Below, piece after piece: positions 35,816 through 47,800 of a DNA stretch of 64,000 bases. The notes beneath the pieces are model-generated. The model had not been told where the DNA came from. It was given only the letters and a program-made list of their open reading frames with translations, and did no database searches. Position numbers and translations under genes: made by a program. This stretch comes from Lineus longissimus. Lineage: Eukaryota; Nemertea; Pilidiophora; Heteronemertea; Lineidae. The stretch's first letter is position 1. The number at the start of each line of letters is the position of its first letter. The stretch spans positions 5,890,001-5,954,000 of the forward strand of contig NC_088312.1 in assembly GCF_910592395.1 (NCBI RefSeq), read 5' to 3'.

Positions 35816-38800
35816 GATTGTAAGAATAAGGTGGCTCAGAGTTCATTCCAACTTGCTGGCATTGTTCAGTAGAGAAAATCAAACAGCAATTAGGCACCCA
35901 TGGGATGGCAAGGTGGTGTTAGGGGGTTATGAATGATAGAGTAACACTTATGATGCTCATGGAAAAACAACAACTTCATTCGTACTAATTTGTTATCTAA
36001 CATATAAATTCACCATTCCCTTTATTCTAAGACAAAGAAACCAGGAGAAAGTGATCTCACTATCAATTCATTCTTCATGCATAGAACATCTAGGGCTTTG
36101 TCTATAAACAGAGGGGCAGGCTGGTATGGGGGGGGGGTTGTTGTCAGGATAGCCGCATGCAACCTTGACCTGAATGCTCCCCCATATTCTGATACATGAT
36201 TTGAAAGCATTAAGGTCGCCAGGAGAGGTTAACATGCAATTCTAAAACACCTTGGTTACAATGTTTCGTTCTAATAATGGATTATGTATTAGCCTCGTTT
36301 TGACCGCATAGGTTTTGGAGACACAATCATAAGATAACCTCGATTGGTAGAAAATGTGTCAAAAGCAGATTTTCAGAGGATTATACCTAGTAAAATATAC
36401 TTGTATCAAGTTTTTGGTGTTTTAGAATAGATATTGATAATTCAAAGTCGGTAATTTGGATGTCTCACGTAACAGCTACTTTCAGCCAACCCGAGACAAC
36501 CAATACCTCCAGTTCAGTATCAATTCCTTAATAAACCATGCTTTACTTCAAACCCCTTCAACTGATAAAACCAAGCCAAACACATAGTAGAATTGTACAG
36601 AAAGGGTCACCTTCCTTTCATTTCAGACTTTGAGGAAGTGGCATATACTAAGGCATTATTGATAGGATACAAATTTCGCGATTAGCCTGGTTTTATATAC
36701 AACTTTGTGCATACACAATATGAAAACGTCTACCTCGGCCATTGGCACAGGTTTTGTGTTCATGATGTCTTTAACAGTCTTATCCGCCTGAAAACAGCAT
36801 CAGATAACATAAAAAACAAAATACATGAATGGAAGCTATGTGCGCCATTAAAGCAATTAAAAGAAATGCAAACAGTCTCATGCAGAATTTCATCAGGCAT
36901 GTCGAGATTGGGAAAAGAGAAGATTTGCACTGAAAACAAGATAGGTTGCGTAAGTTTGACTTTGAGTCCAGATGGGGGGGGGGTGGAGGGGGCAGATTAA
37001 CACACCAGGGCGAGATCTGATTGTAAAGTTTCAGCAAAGCAACAAAACAACACCTTTCAAAGGGATTAAAGTATCAGCTGCAAATAAACGTAGCCAAATC
37101 AGAAGAGAACCCGAAAAATGAAGAGAGGTATAAATATCAGGCAAAGATGGGAAAACCACACCAAAAGTTGCATTCCATAGACCATAGAATTATGTTTTAG
37201 CTGCAGGTTTGAGACAATAACTGGTTCATATGCTTATTTTACTCTTCACATGGAGGACTCGCATTACAGCCTAGTTCAATCCTCTTAAAGCTCAACCACC
37301 TTCAAAAAGATGTAAACTGACATATAACATTACCTGAGAAAATCGTCTCCATGCACTTGACATCTAATGATAAAGTGACATGCATAGTCAAACACTCAAA
37401 CATGCAAAGTCAAATTGAAATTCAAGGAAAATTTGCTAACATTTGAAAATATTGTTTCATTGATCAACGCTGCAGCTGTATAAAAACAGATGTGATTGAC
37501 ATGCGTTGACAGCAAATGAACAAACTAGATCTACTGACATCAGAATAAGAAAAGGATCTAATAACACGTTCTAATAAATGCTGCAAGAACTGAAATTATT
37601 GAAGGCCACAAAATTCTAGCATGCCACATGCCACGAAAAATTCAAAATGATTTGAGAATACACTTTGAAATCAGTATGCATTCGTACAATGTACACATAA
37701 GATTTCTCGTACGTTGCAAAGCGAAGCAAGAAGGACGTCAATTGTAACTTGGACTGTATGTTAGCAGGCAATCCCTGGCCCCCCAAACCCACACTTGTCC
37801 ATGTAGGCCGCAATTTGCACCGAGTGACATTACAAGATGGTATGCTATAGTAGAGAGGCGAAACTCAAAAAGAGGCCTAGATAAGGTTTTTAAAATCATT
37901 TCATGTTAGAGACATGCATCCACTGCAGTAAGGTAGATTATGATGTGCCGCATCCGGCTAGGGTGGATGCCAAGCGTGAATTTTCCAAAAAAGGTCCAAA
38001 ATTAACCCTTTCCTCGAAATGTCAAAAATCTAAAAATGTGAAATAAAACAGGTGAGGTTTAAAGAAAGTGACATATTTTTTTTATTATTGATCACTTTTG
38101 AACAAATCATACATGATCTTGTAGCTTATCAATCGGACTACAAGATCTGATATTTTGTTTTGAGATGCATGTAATCCTAGGGGTCATTAAGGGGTCAAAA
38201 GTTCACGTGACCCCTTGAGGGCCCTAAAACAGACCTATTCCACATTCCTCTGCCTAAAATATATTTTCTGCAATGGAAAAGTATTTTTGATCACTGATTC
38301 TGAAAGAGGACATGGCTGGGCAGTTTTTAAAACCAAAATAAATCTTCTATGCCTATTGAGTCCGAAGTTATTGAGGGTCAAACATGGCCATTTTTTGAAA
38401 AAATTCCCGAAAAATCCTAAATCGCTGTGTTCAACCTGCTACAACATGAATAAGTCTGTTTGGGTTTATAAACATTCTTAATAATATATAATGGCATGTG
38501 ATCATGCAAAAAGATAATCAATTATATTTAAATGGGCACCCTACCGGGGGGGGGGGGGGCAGGGTTATATTTTTACTTCATGAAGGTTAAAACAGTTAAA
38601 AGGGGTCTGGGTTGACTGGCAATTCTGGTAATCAACAAGCATTTGGGTGTAAGTTCATGCAAAAGAAAGGAAAACAGGTCTGTCAACATTGCTTCTTTGG
38701 GCAATTAAAAACAAAAGGGTCCCCTCTAGTTCCTTTTTCAGACTGAAGATAGGAGATGATGTTGAAGTCAACATGCTTGTTCCACTTTCACCTGATTTTG

Positions 38801-41800
38801 CATTTTATACATGAATAAACATAATAAAGCCAAGGTAAGTTTTACTCTTGATATCCATCTACTGTCAGAACAACATAGAATCATAAATGAGATGTTTTCA
38901 AAGTTATTATAGGCCCACAGCTCAATAGTGCTAATAGTTTATATGCTATGCTAGAGATGTACACAAGGGCACATAGCATATTATATAACATCTCAATATA
39001 TACACTAGGGTTTCAAACTGGGTCAGGTCAGATATGGCTTAGCTACTGCCTCATTACCAGTACAGACCATGCAACATGTGCTCAGGGAGCATCAATTAAT
39101 TCAGATGGGTTTACTCAGTACCTACTTTCACTTTCAGGAGATGGAGGCAAATGCAAATTCATCTAAGAAACGAAAGCAACATGAGCCAGATGAATTTGGG
39201 AAGGCAAAGAGAAGGAAGCCAGCTAAAGTGGACAATCCGGAGAAGCAAATGACGCCTGTAGCTGCATTACAAAGCCAGAAAAGGAAACGAGGGGAATCTA
39301 TTTCACTTCATAAATGCATCATTTGTCAGAAAAGTAAGGTAGAAAAAGTTCGAAAGACGTCTGTTCAAGGTTTGAAGTCATTAAAAGAAGCCTTAACTCT
39401 GCGAATCAAATATAACTGTGACAGATATGTTGAAGTGTTGGATAGGTTACAAAGTCCCATAGTTAATATAGATGATCCCTCAATCGAACTATTTACCCAC
39501 AAAAGCTGTTTCTCATGCTTCACCAGTGCTTCGCATTTGAATCGTTTAAAAACAAAACGGGAACCTTTGATAGAATTTGATGGCGGAGAATGTTCTACTT
39601 CCGAGTGTGCCAATAGTGTTCCTGAAAGAGCATCAAGAAGTGTTGTACAAACTACTCGGTGGGAAAAGTGCATATACTGTCAGAAGGACACGTCCGAAAC
39701 ACTCCATCAGGTGTTAACTTCAGAGACATCAGAGAAAATAGTAAGAGCTGTTCAGTCGGGCTCCATGCTTGCATATCGATTAGGTGGGATTTCTGACCTC
39801 ATAGCTAGAGAAGTGAAGTACCATTTGAGGTGTTACGTGAAGTTCTTCCGAGACATTGACAAAGCTGGCTTCAATAAAAGTGAACAAAACACTTTTGATG
39901 AAGCTTGTTTCAGTACAACTGTTCAAGAACTTGAACGAGGGCTGAATTCAGGACACATATTTTCTGTGAAAAGTGTTTGGGATCGATACTGTGAGCTATT
40001 AAGCCAAACTGAAACTCCGACGCCGGATAAGTCCGCGAATATCCTTCGAGAATTCAGGATCCAGTTGAAATCAGCATGCAAGGTGGGACTTGAGTTTGTA
40101 GCAAGTGCAGGGAAAAAAGACTCTCTTTTGATTCTTCCTGAGGTGTCAAAAGACATCTTAGTTAATGCACTAAAGAACTGTACCGATAACAAAGATGTGA
40201 CCGAAGCGGAAAATGTGTTACTTCGGACATTCTGTACAACAAACAACAATGCTGACTTGTTTAGGACTATATACCATTTGTGTAGCAAAGTCAAAATGGA
40301 CTTAAAATATTATGTTGGCCATAGTACATATGATAACATTGATAAGGTAAATGCAGAAGCCATTATACCACCCTCATTATTCTTGTTAGTGAGCATGATA
40401 TTAGGCGAAAACGAGGATTCAGAACATTTCGAAAAAATCCTAAGTATTTCTCAAGATATAATATACACTGCATCGAAAGGAAGAAAATTGACCCCAAAAC
40501 ATATAGGCCTTGGAACTACAATTCATCATGCAACACGTAGTAAGTATCTTGTAGATCTTGTCCATGCTGCTGGACACTGTGTTAGTTATGAATGTGTACA
40601 GAAGATTGATACAAGTATAGCGAAATCGGAGTTGGACAGATATAAGATGAACGACAATGTCGTTGTGCCTCCTAATCTGGTTCCTGGTGATTTTGTGCAA
40701 TTCACCGCAGATAACATCAATATTCTCGAAGAGACGCTTGATGGCAAAGGACAGTTCAACGGTACGCAATGCGCTGCGTTTCAGCTTGGAGATGGAGTCG
40801 GTGGCGAACCCATATTGAATGACAGAGACACGACAATAGGCAAGGACAGATTTCTGAAGACAGCAATTCCATCTGAGTTTCATGAGCTGTTATTTTCCAA
40901 TTATGAAAGCAGCAAACGTCCATCACCAATTCTTCCACTGGTTGATCAAGACTGGTACAAGGTCAATGATACGAATGACGCCATTGTTGAATCGAAGTGC
41001 AAGGACTTAGCATGGGTCCAGTGCCGTTTGATAAATGACAGCGATCAAGCTATTCCTGCCTGGACTGGGTTCAATCAGATAGTGTCAAATGTAGAGTCGA
41101 AGGTAGTCAGGGTAGGGTATATGCCCATCATCCCTGCTCCAGCAGATGATATGGATACTGTGTATACCGTGCTGTCAAGATGCAAGTATATATCTGAATC
41201 CTTGGGCCAACAATATACGATAATAACATTTGATCAAGCGCTTTACTGCCGTGCTAAAGAGATTGTATGGCTGAAAGAGGATGAGTTTAAAAACACAATA
41301 ATACGACTGGGAGGATTCCACACTGCTATGAATTTTATGAAGGCCATTGGGGAACACCTCGAATCATCAGGGCTGAAGGATGTTTGGGTAGAAAGTGGCG
41401 TATTTGGTGAGAATACAGCAGGGCACATGATGGATGGTAAAGCGTACAACAAGGCCATACGTGGACACAAGCTAGCAGTCGAAGCTCTGTGGAGGATTCT
41501 GTGGGACCGGTTTCAGAAATGGGCAGACGCGAACAACAAAGAAATAGATAGTGAGGTACAATCAGTAGCTGACCAAATAGCTACTGCCTTCAAAGATCGT
41601 AACATGGAAGTTGCGGAATCCGAATTCGAGAGACTGGTAACACTGAACCATGAAGTCTTACGCATGATAGAAGAGTTTGAAGATGATCAAGTTGGCAAGC
41701 CTACTTTTAATTATTGGAGAAATTATATGGACATGGTGTCAATCCTCCTTGGTTTTATTCGCGCCGAAAGAGAGGGGAAATGGGAACTCTACTTGTCAAC

Positions 41801-44800
41801 ATTTGCTAGAATGATTCCTTGGTTTTCTGCGTACGGCCATACTAACTATTCGAGATGGGGGCCTGTATATCTCGCAGACATGCGCCAGCTTGAAACGTCT
41901 GCTCCAAGTATTCATCAGGAGTTTATTGCAGGCAGATTTAGTGTGAAACGGACCAACAAAAAATTCTGTCAGATTGCTGTTGACCAAGCATTAGAACACA
42001 TCAACAGAGTGTCCAAAGGTAGTGGTGGAATCATTGGAATCACGAGACGGGACTCTGCGAGAGACAAATGGTGCCTCACCTACAACGAGAAGGCAAGGAT
42101 AGCCGATGCAACCTTGCGCATGTTTGATCTCAATGTCGAGGAAGATGTTGATGCAGAGTGGTGCCACTCTGACTCGGGCCCAACGCGACTCAAGCGAGAT
42201 GAAGAAGATGTCACAAAAATCATGAATGAATTCCGAAGGTTCCGAAAGCGACGAATTGGCCGGAGACCTTATTTGCCTAACAACCCGAGATGTTGCACCA
42301 CAAGACATCGCCAATAACATAGCTTTGGCCTTTGAGACGGGAGTGTCACAAGTCCAGGAGTTTGTTTCTACCCGCCTCATAGACAAATCAACTGATTTCT
42401 TTGCCAAGATACCACGAAACAAGATAAAAAATCTTGGTTCAATGTACAATGTAAAGGTCAAAGCTGACAAAGGGAAAGAACAAGTTGTCAAAGCCGACAG
42501 GGACTTGCTGAGGAGACTTTTTGTGGCATCACAGAGTGGGAGAGAGATTGACTTAGGTAATGTGTTACAGCACGAACTATCCCCTGTGCCACGAGCCTTG
42601 GCAGGAACAAGTGGTAAACTCAACTCGACCGTTAAATCACAGTTGGGTGACTTGCTAACTGTGGGTGCAACTATTAAGAACAAGCTGCCACCAAGTAGGG
42701 CAAAAACATGTCTACTAGTTGATGCACCAGCTCTCATTCAGGCAATTGGAAAGCCCGACAATGCTAAGACCTTTGGAGACCTTGGTGATGTGTTTAGCAA
42801 CAATATACTCTCTCGTTTTGGTTCACAGTATTCAAGGGTGGACGTCATCTTCGATCGTTACCTGGATACATCAATTAAGTCAGGTACCCGTGACCAGCGA
42901 ACTGGCAAGGTCCGGCCAATTAGGAGAGTGATTGACTCCAAGGAAGTGAAACTTCCCCAAAACTGGAAACAATTCATCAGTTTGCCTGAAAATAAGGCTC
43001 AGCTAGCATCCTTCTTGTCAACTTCACTCATTGAAAAAGCAACAGATACATTGTCACAGGACCACGAACTTGTGATTGCTGGCGGATTCCCAGACCCTCT
43101 AGAAACTTGGTCGTCACATCGTACACGAGACCTTAGTTTGATACAGTCGAATCATGAGGAGGCAGATACGCGCCTAATATTGCACGCTAAGGATGCCCAT
43201 GTCAACGGCTATGTGAGGAGCGTTCTCCTATGCAGAGATACAGATGTGCTTGTGCTCGCACTGGGGTTTCGAGATAAACTGACACCAGAGATTTGGATAT
43301 CTTCAGGGACATCACAGAAAAGAACATTTATTCCTGTTCACAGCATTGACCTTCCCGCCTCCGTGATTGATAATGTCATTGCATTTCATGCGATAACAGG
43401 GTGCGACACTACTAGCCAATTTGCTGGCAAAGGAAAGAAAACGGCATGGAAGATTTACCTCAAGTGTCCACACCTACTAAACCAACTTGGATGCAAGGAA
43501 CTCTCCCAGGAAGCCGTATCAGGAGCAGAGGAGTTCGCCTGCAGGCTATATGTTGACACTGATGAGCCATCAAAATCAATCAATGACGTTCGGATTGAAA
43601 TATTTGTCAAGGGTAAGAAATCCCTTGAAGCCCTCCCACCAACGAAGGATGCACTTCAGAAGCATATTGAGCGTGCGAATTACCAGTGCCTGGTATGGAG
43701 GCAGTCAATAACTCCAACTCAAGATTTGCCTTGTCCTTCAACCTGTGGCTGGTCTTTCAAAGACGGGACACTTATTCCGGAGCTCATGACCTTGGAACCA
43801 GTTCCAAAAGTATGCAAAGAATTGACATCGTGCTCATGCACAACTGGGTGTCAACCAAAAAGATGTGGTTGCAAAAAACTACGATTCAAGCGTTGCACCA
43901 GTGCTTGCAGTTGTCATGGTTCATGTAATTCTGAGGATGACAATGAACCTCTGTGAGACAAGTTTCAGATATACAGTTTGGGCATTGAGATTTATGAGTT
44001 CATAACTTGACACGACTCCCATTGCCATACGATTTGTTACATGTAGCCTGTAATTGAGTTTTGAATTTTACCCTGCCCCCCCCCCCCCCCGGGGGGGGGG
44101 GGACCCATTTAACTATAATTGATTATCTTTTTGCATAATCACATGCCATTATATGTTATTATTAAGAATGTTTAAAAACCCAAACAGACTTATTCACGTT
44201 GTAGCAGGTTGAACACAGCGATTTAGGATTTTTCGGGAATTTTTGCATTTTTTCAAAAAATGGCCATGTTTGACCCTCAATAACTTCGGACTCAATAGGC
44301 ATAGAAGATTTATTTTGGTTTTAAAAACTGCCCAGCCATGTCCTCTTTCAGAATCAGTGATCAAAAATACTTTTCCATTGCAGAAAATATATTTTAGGCA
44401 GAGGAATGTGGAATAGGTCTGTTTTTAGGGCCCTCAAGGGGTCACGTGACCTTTTGACCCCAAAATGACTCCTAGGATTACATGTATCTCAAAACAAAAT
44501 ATCAGATCTTGTAGTCCGATTGATAAGCTACAAGATCATGTATGATTTGTTCAAAAGTGATCAATAATAAAAAAAATATGTCACTTTCTTTAAACCTCAC
44601 CTGTTTTATTTCACATTTTTAGATTTTTGACATTTTGAGGAAAGGGTTAATTTTGGACCCTTTTTTGGAAAATTCACGCTTGGCATCCACCCTAACCGGA
44701 TGCGGCACATCATAATCTACCTTACTGCAGTGGATGCATGTCTCTAACATGAAATGATTTTAAAAATCTGAATTTGTGATTTCGCCCCTCTACTACTACA

Positions 44801-47800
44801 TCATATTGACCTTTGTTATGCCAACCTGCATCATGTTTATCAAATGCCCAACCCATCGTTTATATTAGCTTATATACTTACTAGGTTTCCACTAGATGAA
44901 CCAAGACTACCAAATAAACGTGGAAATGCTGCGACGCTTGCTCGACGTTTACCCGCCTGGAGAAAAGAGGAAAACATTTATCAAGAAACGAGATGAAGAA
45001 GATGTACTTCGAGTTCAATTGTAACATTCTCGTATCACCTTCTAGAATTAGCAAATGTATCATATTTCAACAAGAGCCTGATAGAATAGGTAGTGGAGTG
45101 CTTCAAATAGCATTGTAATCAGGAGCTCATAAGTTCAACATTTTACATCTTAAGATTGAATAACTCTGCCAGCCTCTATAGATGCAGGAGTAAGGGGACC
45201 AAATTCATCTACTGAGAATATGAGGGTATAAAATGCAAGGGGATGGACCAGCTTCCTTTTACTGGGAGTGACTAGATCCTTCTAGTCACTGCATGCCTTG
45301 GATAACAGGATAAGTTCAAGCAGAATATTACAAGCAGCTAAATCTTTTAACTTCTCAACACCATTGGCTCAGCAACATTCACACAAGGCGTTAGCCTCTT
45401 CCACACACCCATAGAAAATAACATCAAAAGGGTCTTGGAAATGATAAATGAGACTTTTGATCTTCCTAGTGTCACAAACCTTTTTCAAAAGCTTAAGACA
45501 ACCTGCACTTTAAAGGAAAACAGGGCCTCATTTTAAGCAGATCATTCTATGAAACCCCTATGTTCATGCAAGTTTTTAGTCACACAGAGAGTGCAATCAT
45601 GCTGATCTACGGTGTATTACCTCATCTAACTGGGAAGATGCAGAGGACTGGCCCAAACGAGACGAGGTGAGGGCTCCGGTGTGGTTTCGTAGGTGTGAAT
45701 GGTGACCACTCTAGGGAAACAACCATCAGAAAGCATGGATTAGACAGGGTCGCACTCTATGGTTCTCCTTCATATCCAGTGCCTCCTATAGTAGTTGTGA
45801 TAGGTAACCTATTTGGGGAACTGTCTCAAACTTTCAGAGTACGATGCAGTTCCATTAATTTTGGAGTTACAGTGGTTGCTACGTTCTAATCCAAAGATGT
45901 CTAGTTTTTCTTTGTGCTCAGTCATGCAAATATTTCATACTATTTGGGGTTGGGGGAGCACTGGATAGTTTGGACAACCATTCTTGTCACAATAGAACCA
46001 GGACAAATGATGACTGGTTCAAAGCTCTAAAATGTCTAAGAATTGTTGATGTTTTCCTTGTTCTTTGGTGACAAAGGGAGGCAGCGGCCAATCGAATCTG
46101 CCAGGGGGTGCAGTTAACCATGTTCCTTTTCAGGTCGTCTCAGACATTTTAGGCCTTGAATTGCACAACAGGTGAACAACACCTGAGAAACAGACAAAAG
46201 ACAACATCGAGGGATGGGGAGAAATCATTCACACTCATCATTTAAGATTTTGCGGATTAAACAGGATGACATCCATTTTAGAAATATATACAAAATGTAC
46301 ACAAACGGTGTAAAGTGACAAAACAGGAGTACGAGAAATGAATCATCCAACACTCAGTCATGCACACCAGAGAAATACAGTTCAAATCACAATTGTCATC
46401 AGGACGGATGTCAATTGTGATTTGGACTGTAATGGAGAACTTATTAAAAGTATCAGAAATCAAGCACCATTTCATTTTCCAGAAAATAATAAGATCCATG
46501 ATAAATCAGGTGTGTCTCAGGGGAAAATGAAGTGAACAAATGATCATTGGGGGAATGAATTGAAAATAATTCAATAAAATAAAGAAAACACCCAAAAATT
46601 CTCAGAAAATCATTGTGAGAGACACGATGAACTCATTGAACTTCACCTTGTTGCAGAGGGATTCAATTATGAAAAGGTTGGTCAAAAAGTTTTAAAAGAC
46701 ACAGAAAATAATCATAGGGTGATAATCATCGGAGTTAATAATCAGCAAGTTAAAATTTCTGTTACTGTTACCAGACAATCTGGACATTTTATATCATGAA
46801 GTTTTACTGTTGACACACCACTTCGAGCTGAATCAAGATGATTAATGTTAAAGAATCGTTAATTTGAAAGCAATTCGGAAGAAAATTAAAGTTTCATATT
46901 ACCTTTCCTTGTGCACCTGCAATGGATAATGATCTCTTCGTGAGTGGTGAATCTAGAAAGACAACGAGAACAGGAACACACGTGAACAACATGCAGGATG
47001 GAAAGCAGTGAACAACAAACATGCATGAATATCAAACACTTCAGATGCTATACAAATGTGAATGTGGAGGAAGGGTCATAGATCATACCAGGAAACTTTC
47101 ATTCAGCCAAAGAAACAGGTTTAAAGTGTATAGGAGAATACTGTAAGTCCAGTAAATAACATCAGCGCCATGCGTTAGAGATTAAAAATGCAAAATTGGC
47201 AAGACTAAGGTTGAGTGCAATGATAACAGACATGATGTCATTTTACTGCATGATTCGAAATAACGATGTTGTCGCAAGACACATGCAGTTTGAATGTGAA
47301 CAATTCATATCCAATTGGAAATTTATTTCAATACAAGATTTGACAATTTCAAGATTGCTCAAGTGAGCCTGATTGACGAAAATTGGAAAGTTAATGGACA
47401 CTGAAACCGACATTGATATTTGTCAGGGGGTTTGAAAACTGAATAAAACCCCCCACGTTTTGTTAACAGATTGCAGGCCAAAATGATTAAAAAAGGTTTC
47501 CAGGGCTTGTCTGAATGCTTACCGAAATCTGCCGCGGCACCTGGTGGAAGTATTCTATTTTCTTGAAGTAACTTCCTGCAAGGAGAACATGTGCAATGGT
47601 AGAAAGAGAAACTTGCCCTCATAATGACCTTGAAAAGTATGTCATCATACTGTGCTCCAGCAGGCAGAAAGTAGGTCAATAGAATTTACATCAAGTTTCG
47701 GTTGAGCTTGTTGATTGCTGAAACAGTTTAGTGCTACACAGAACAATTAGTTATCAAAGTGCTATATATTACCTAGTTTCCTCGAGTTCCTGATGTTCTC

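Larger units (their letters stand above)
37848..44795 (+). mobile_element. Academ-like DNA transposon with about 720-bp terminal inverted repeats
   Basis: The outer ends match as TAGTAGAG(A/G)GGCGAAA, on plus at 37848 and on minus from 44795. Both are flanked by CTA (37845-37847 and 44796-44798), an apparent 3-bp target duplication. The terminal inverted repeats run to about 38567 and from about 44070. They are mostly identical apart from a divergent patch near the tips and scattered substitutions. Between them lie two long overlapping plus-strand frames: a zinc-finger and candidate D/D/E protein, and a PIN/XPG-like nuclease with a CXC tail. A 3-4 bp target duplication plus an XPG-type nuclease is the known signature of the Academ superfamily. 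The boundaries and repeats are seen directly; the family name is inferred. The element sits in an IRAG-like intron in the opposite orientation to the host gene. Confidence 0.82.

Noticed and set aside
35628-35897. Minus-strand frame with a poly-Asp run
   Set aside because: The run comes from the ATC microsatellite. There is no splice context or conservation to support an exon.
38567-39140. Upstream coding exon of the transposon
   Set aside because: An acceptor-like CTTTCAG precedes the ATG at 39141, but no matching donor with coding sequence was evident between the left repeat and the frame.
41991-42737. 248-codon minus-strand open frame inside the transposon
   Set aside because: It lies antisense to the two long plus-strand frames, which carry recognisable motifs. 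It shows none itself and is most likely a shadow frame.
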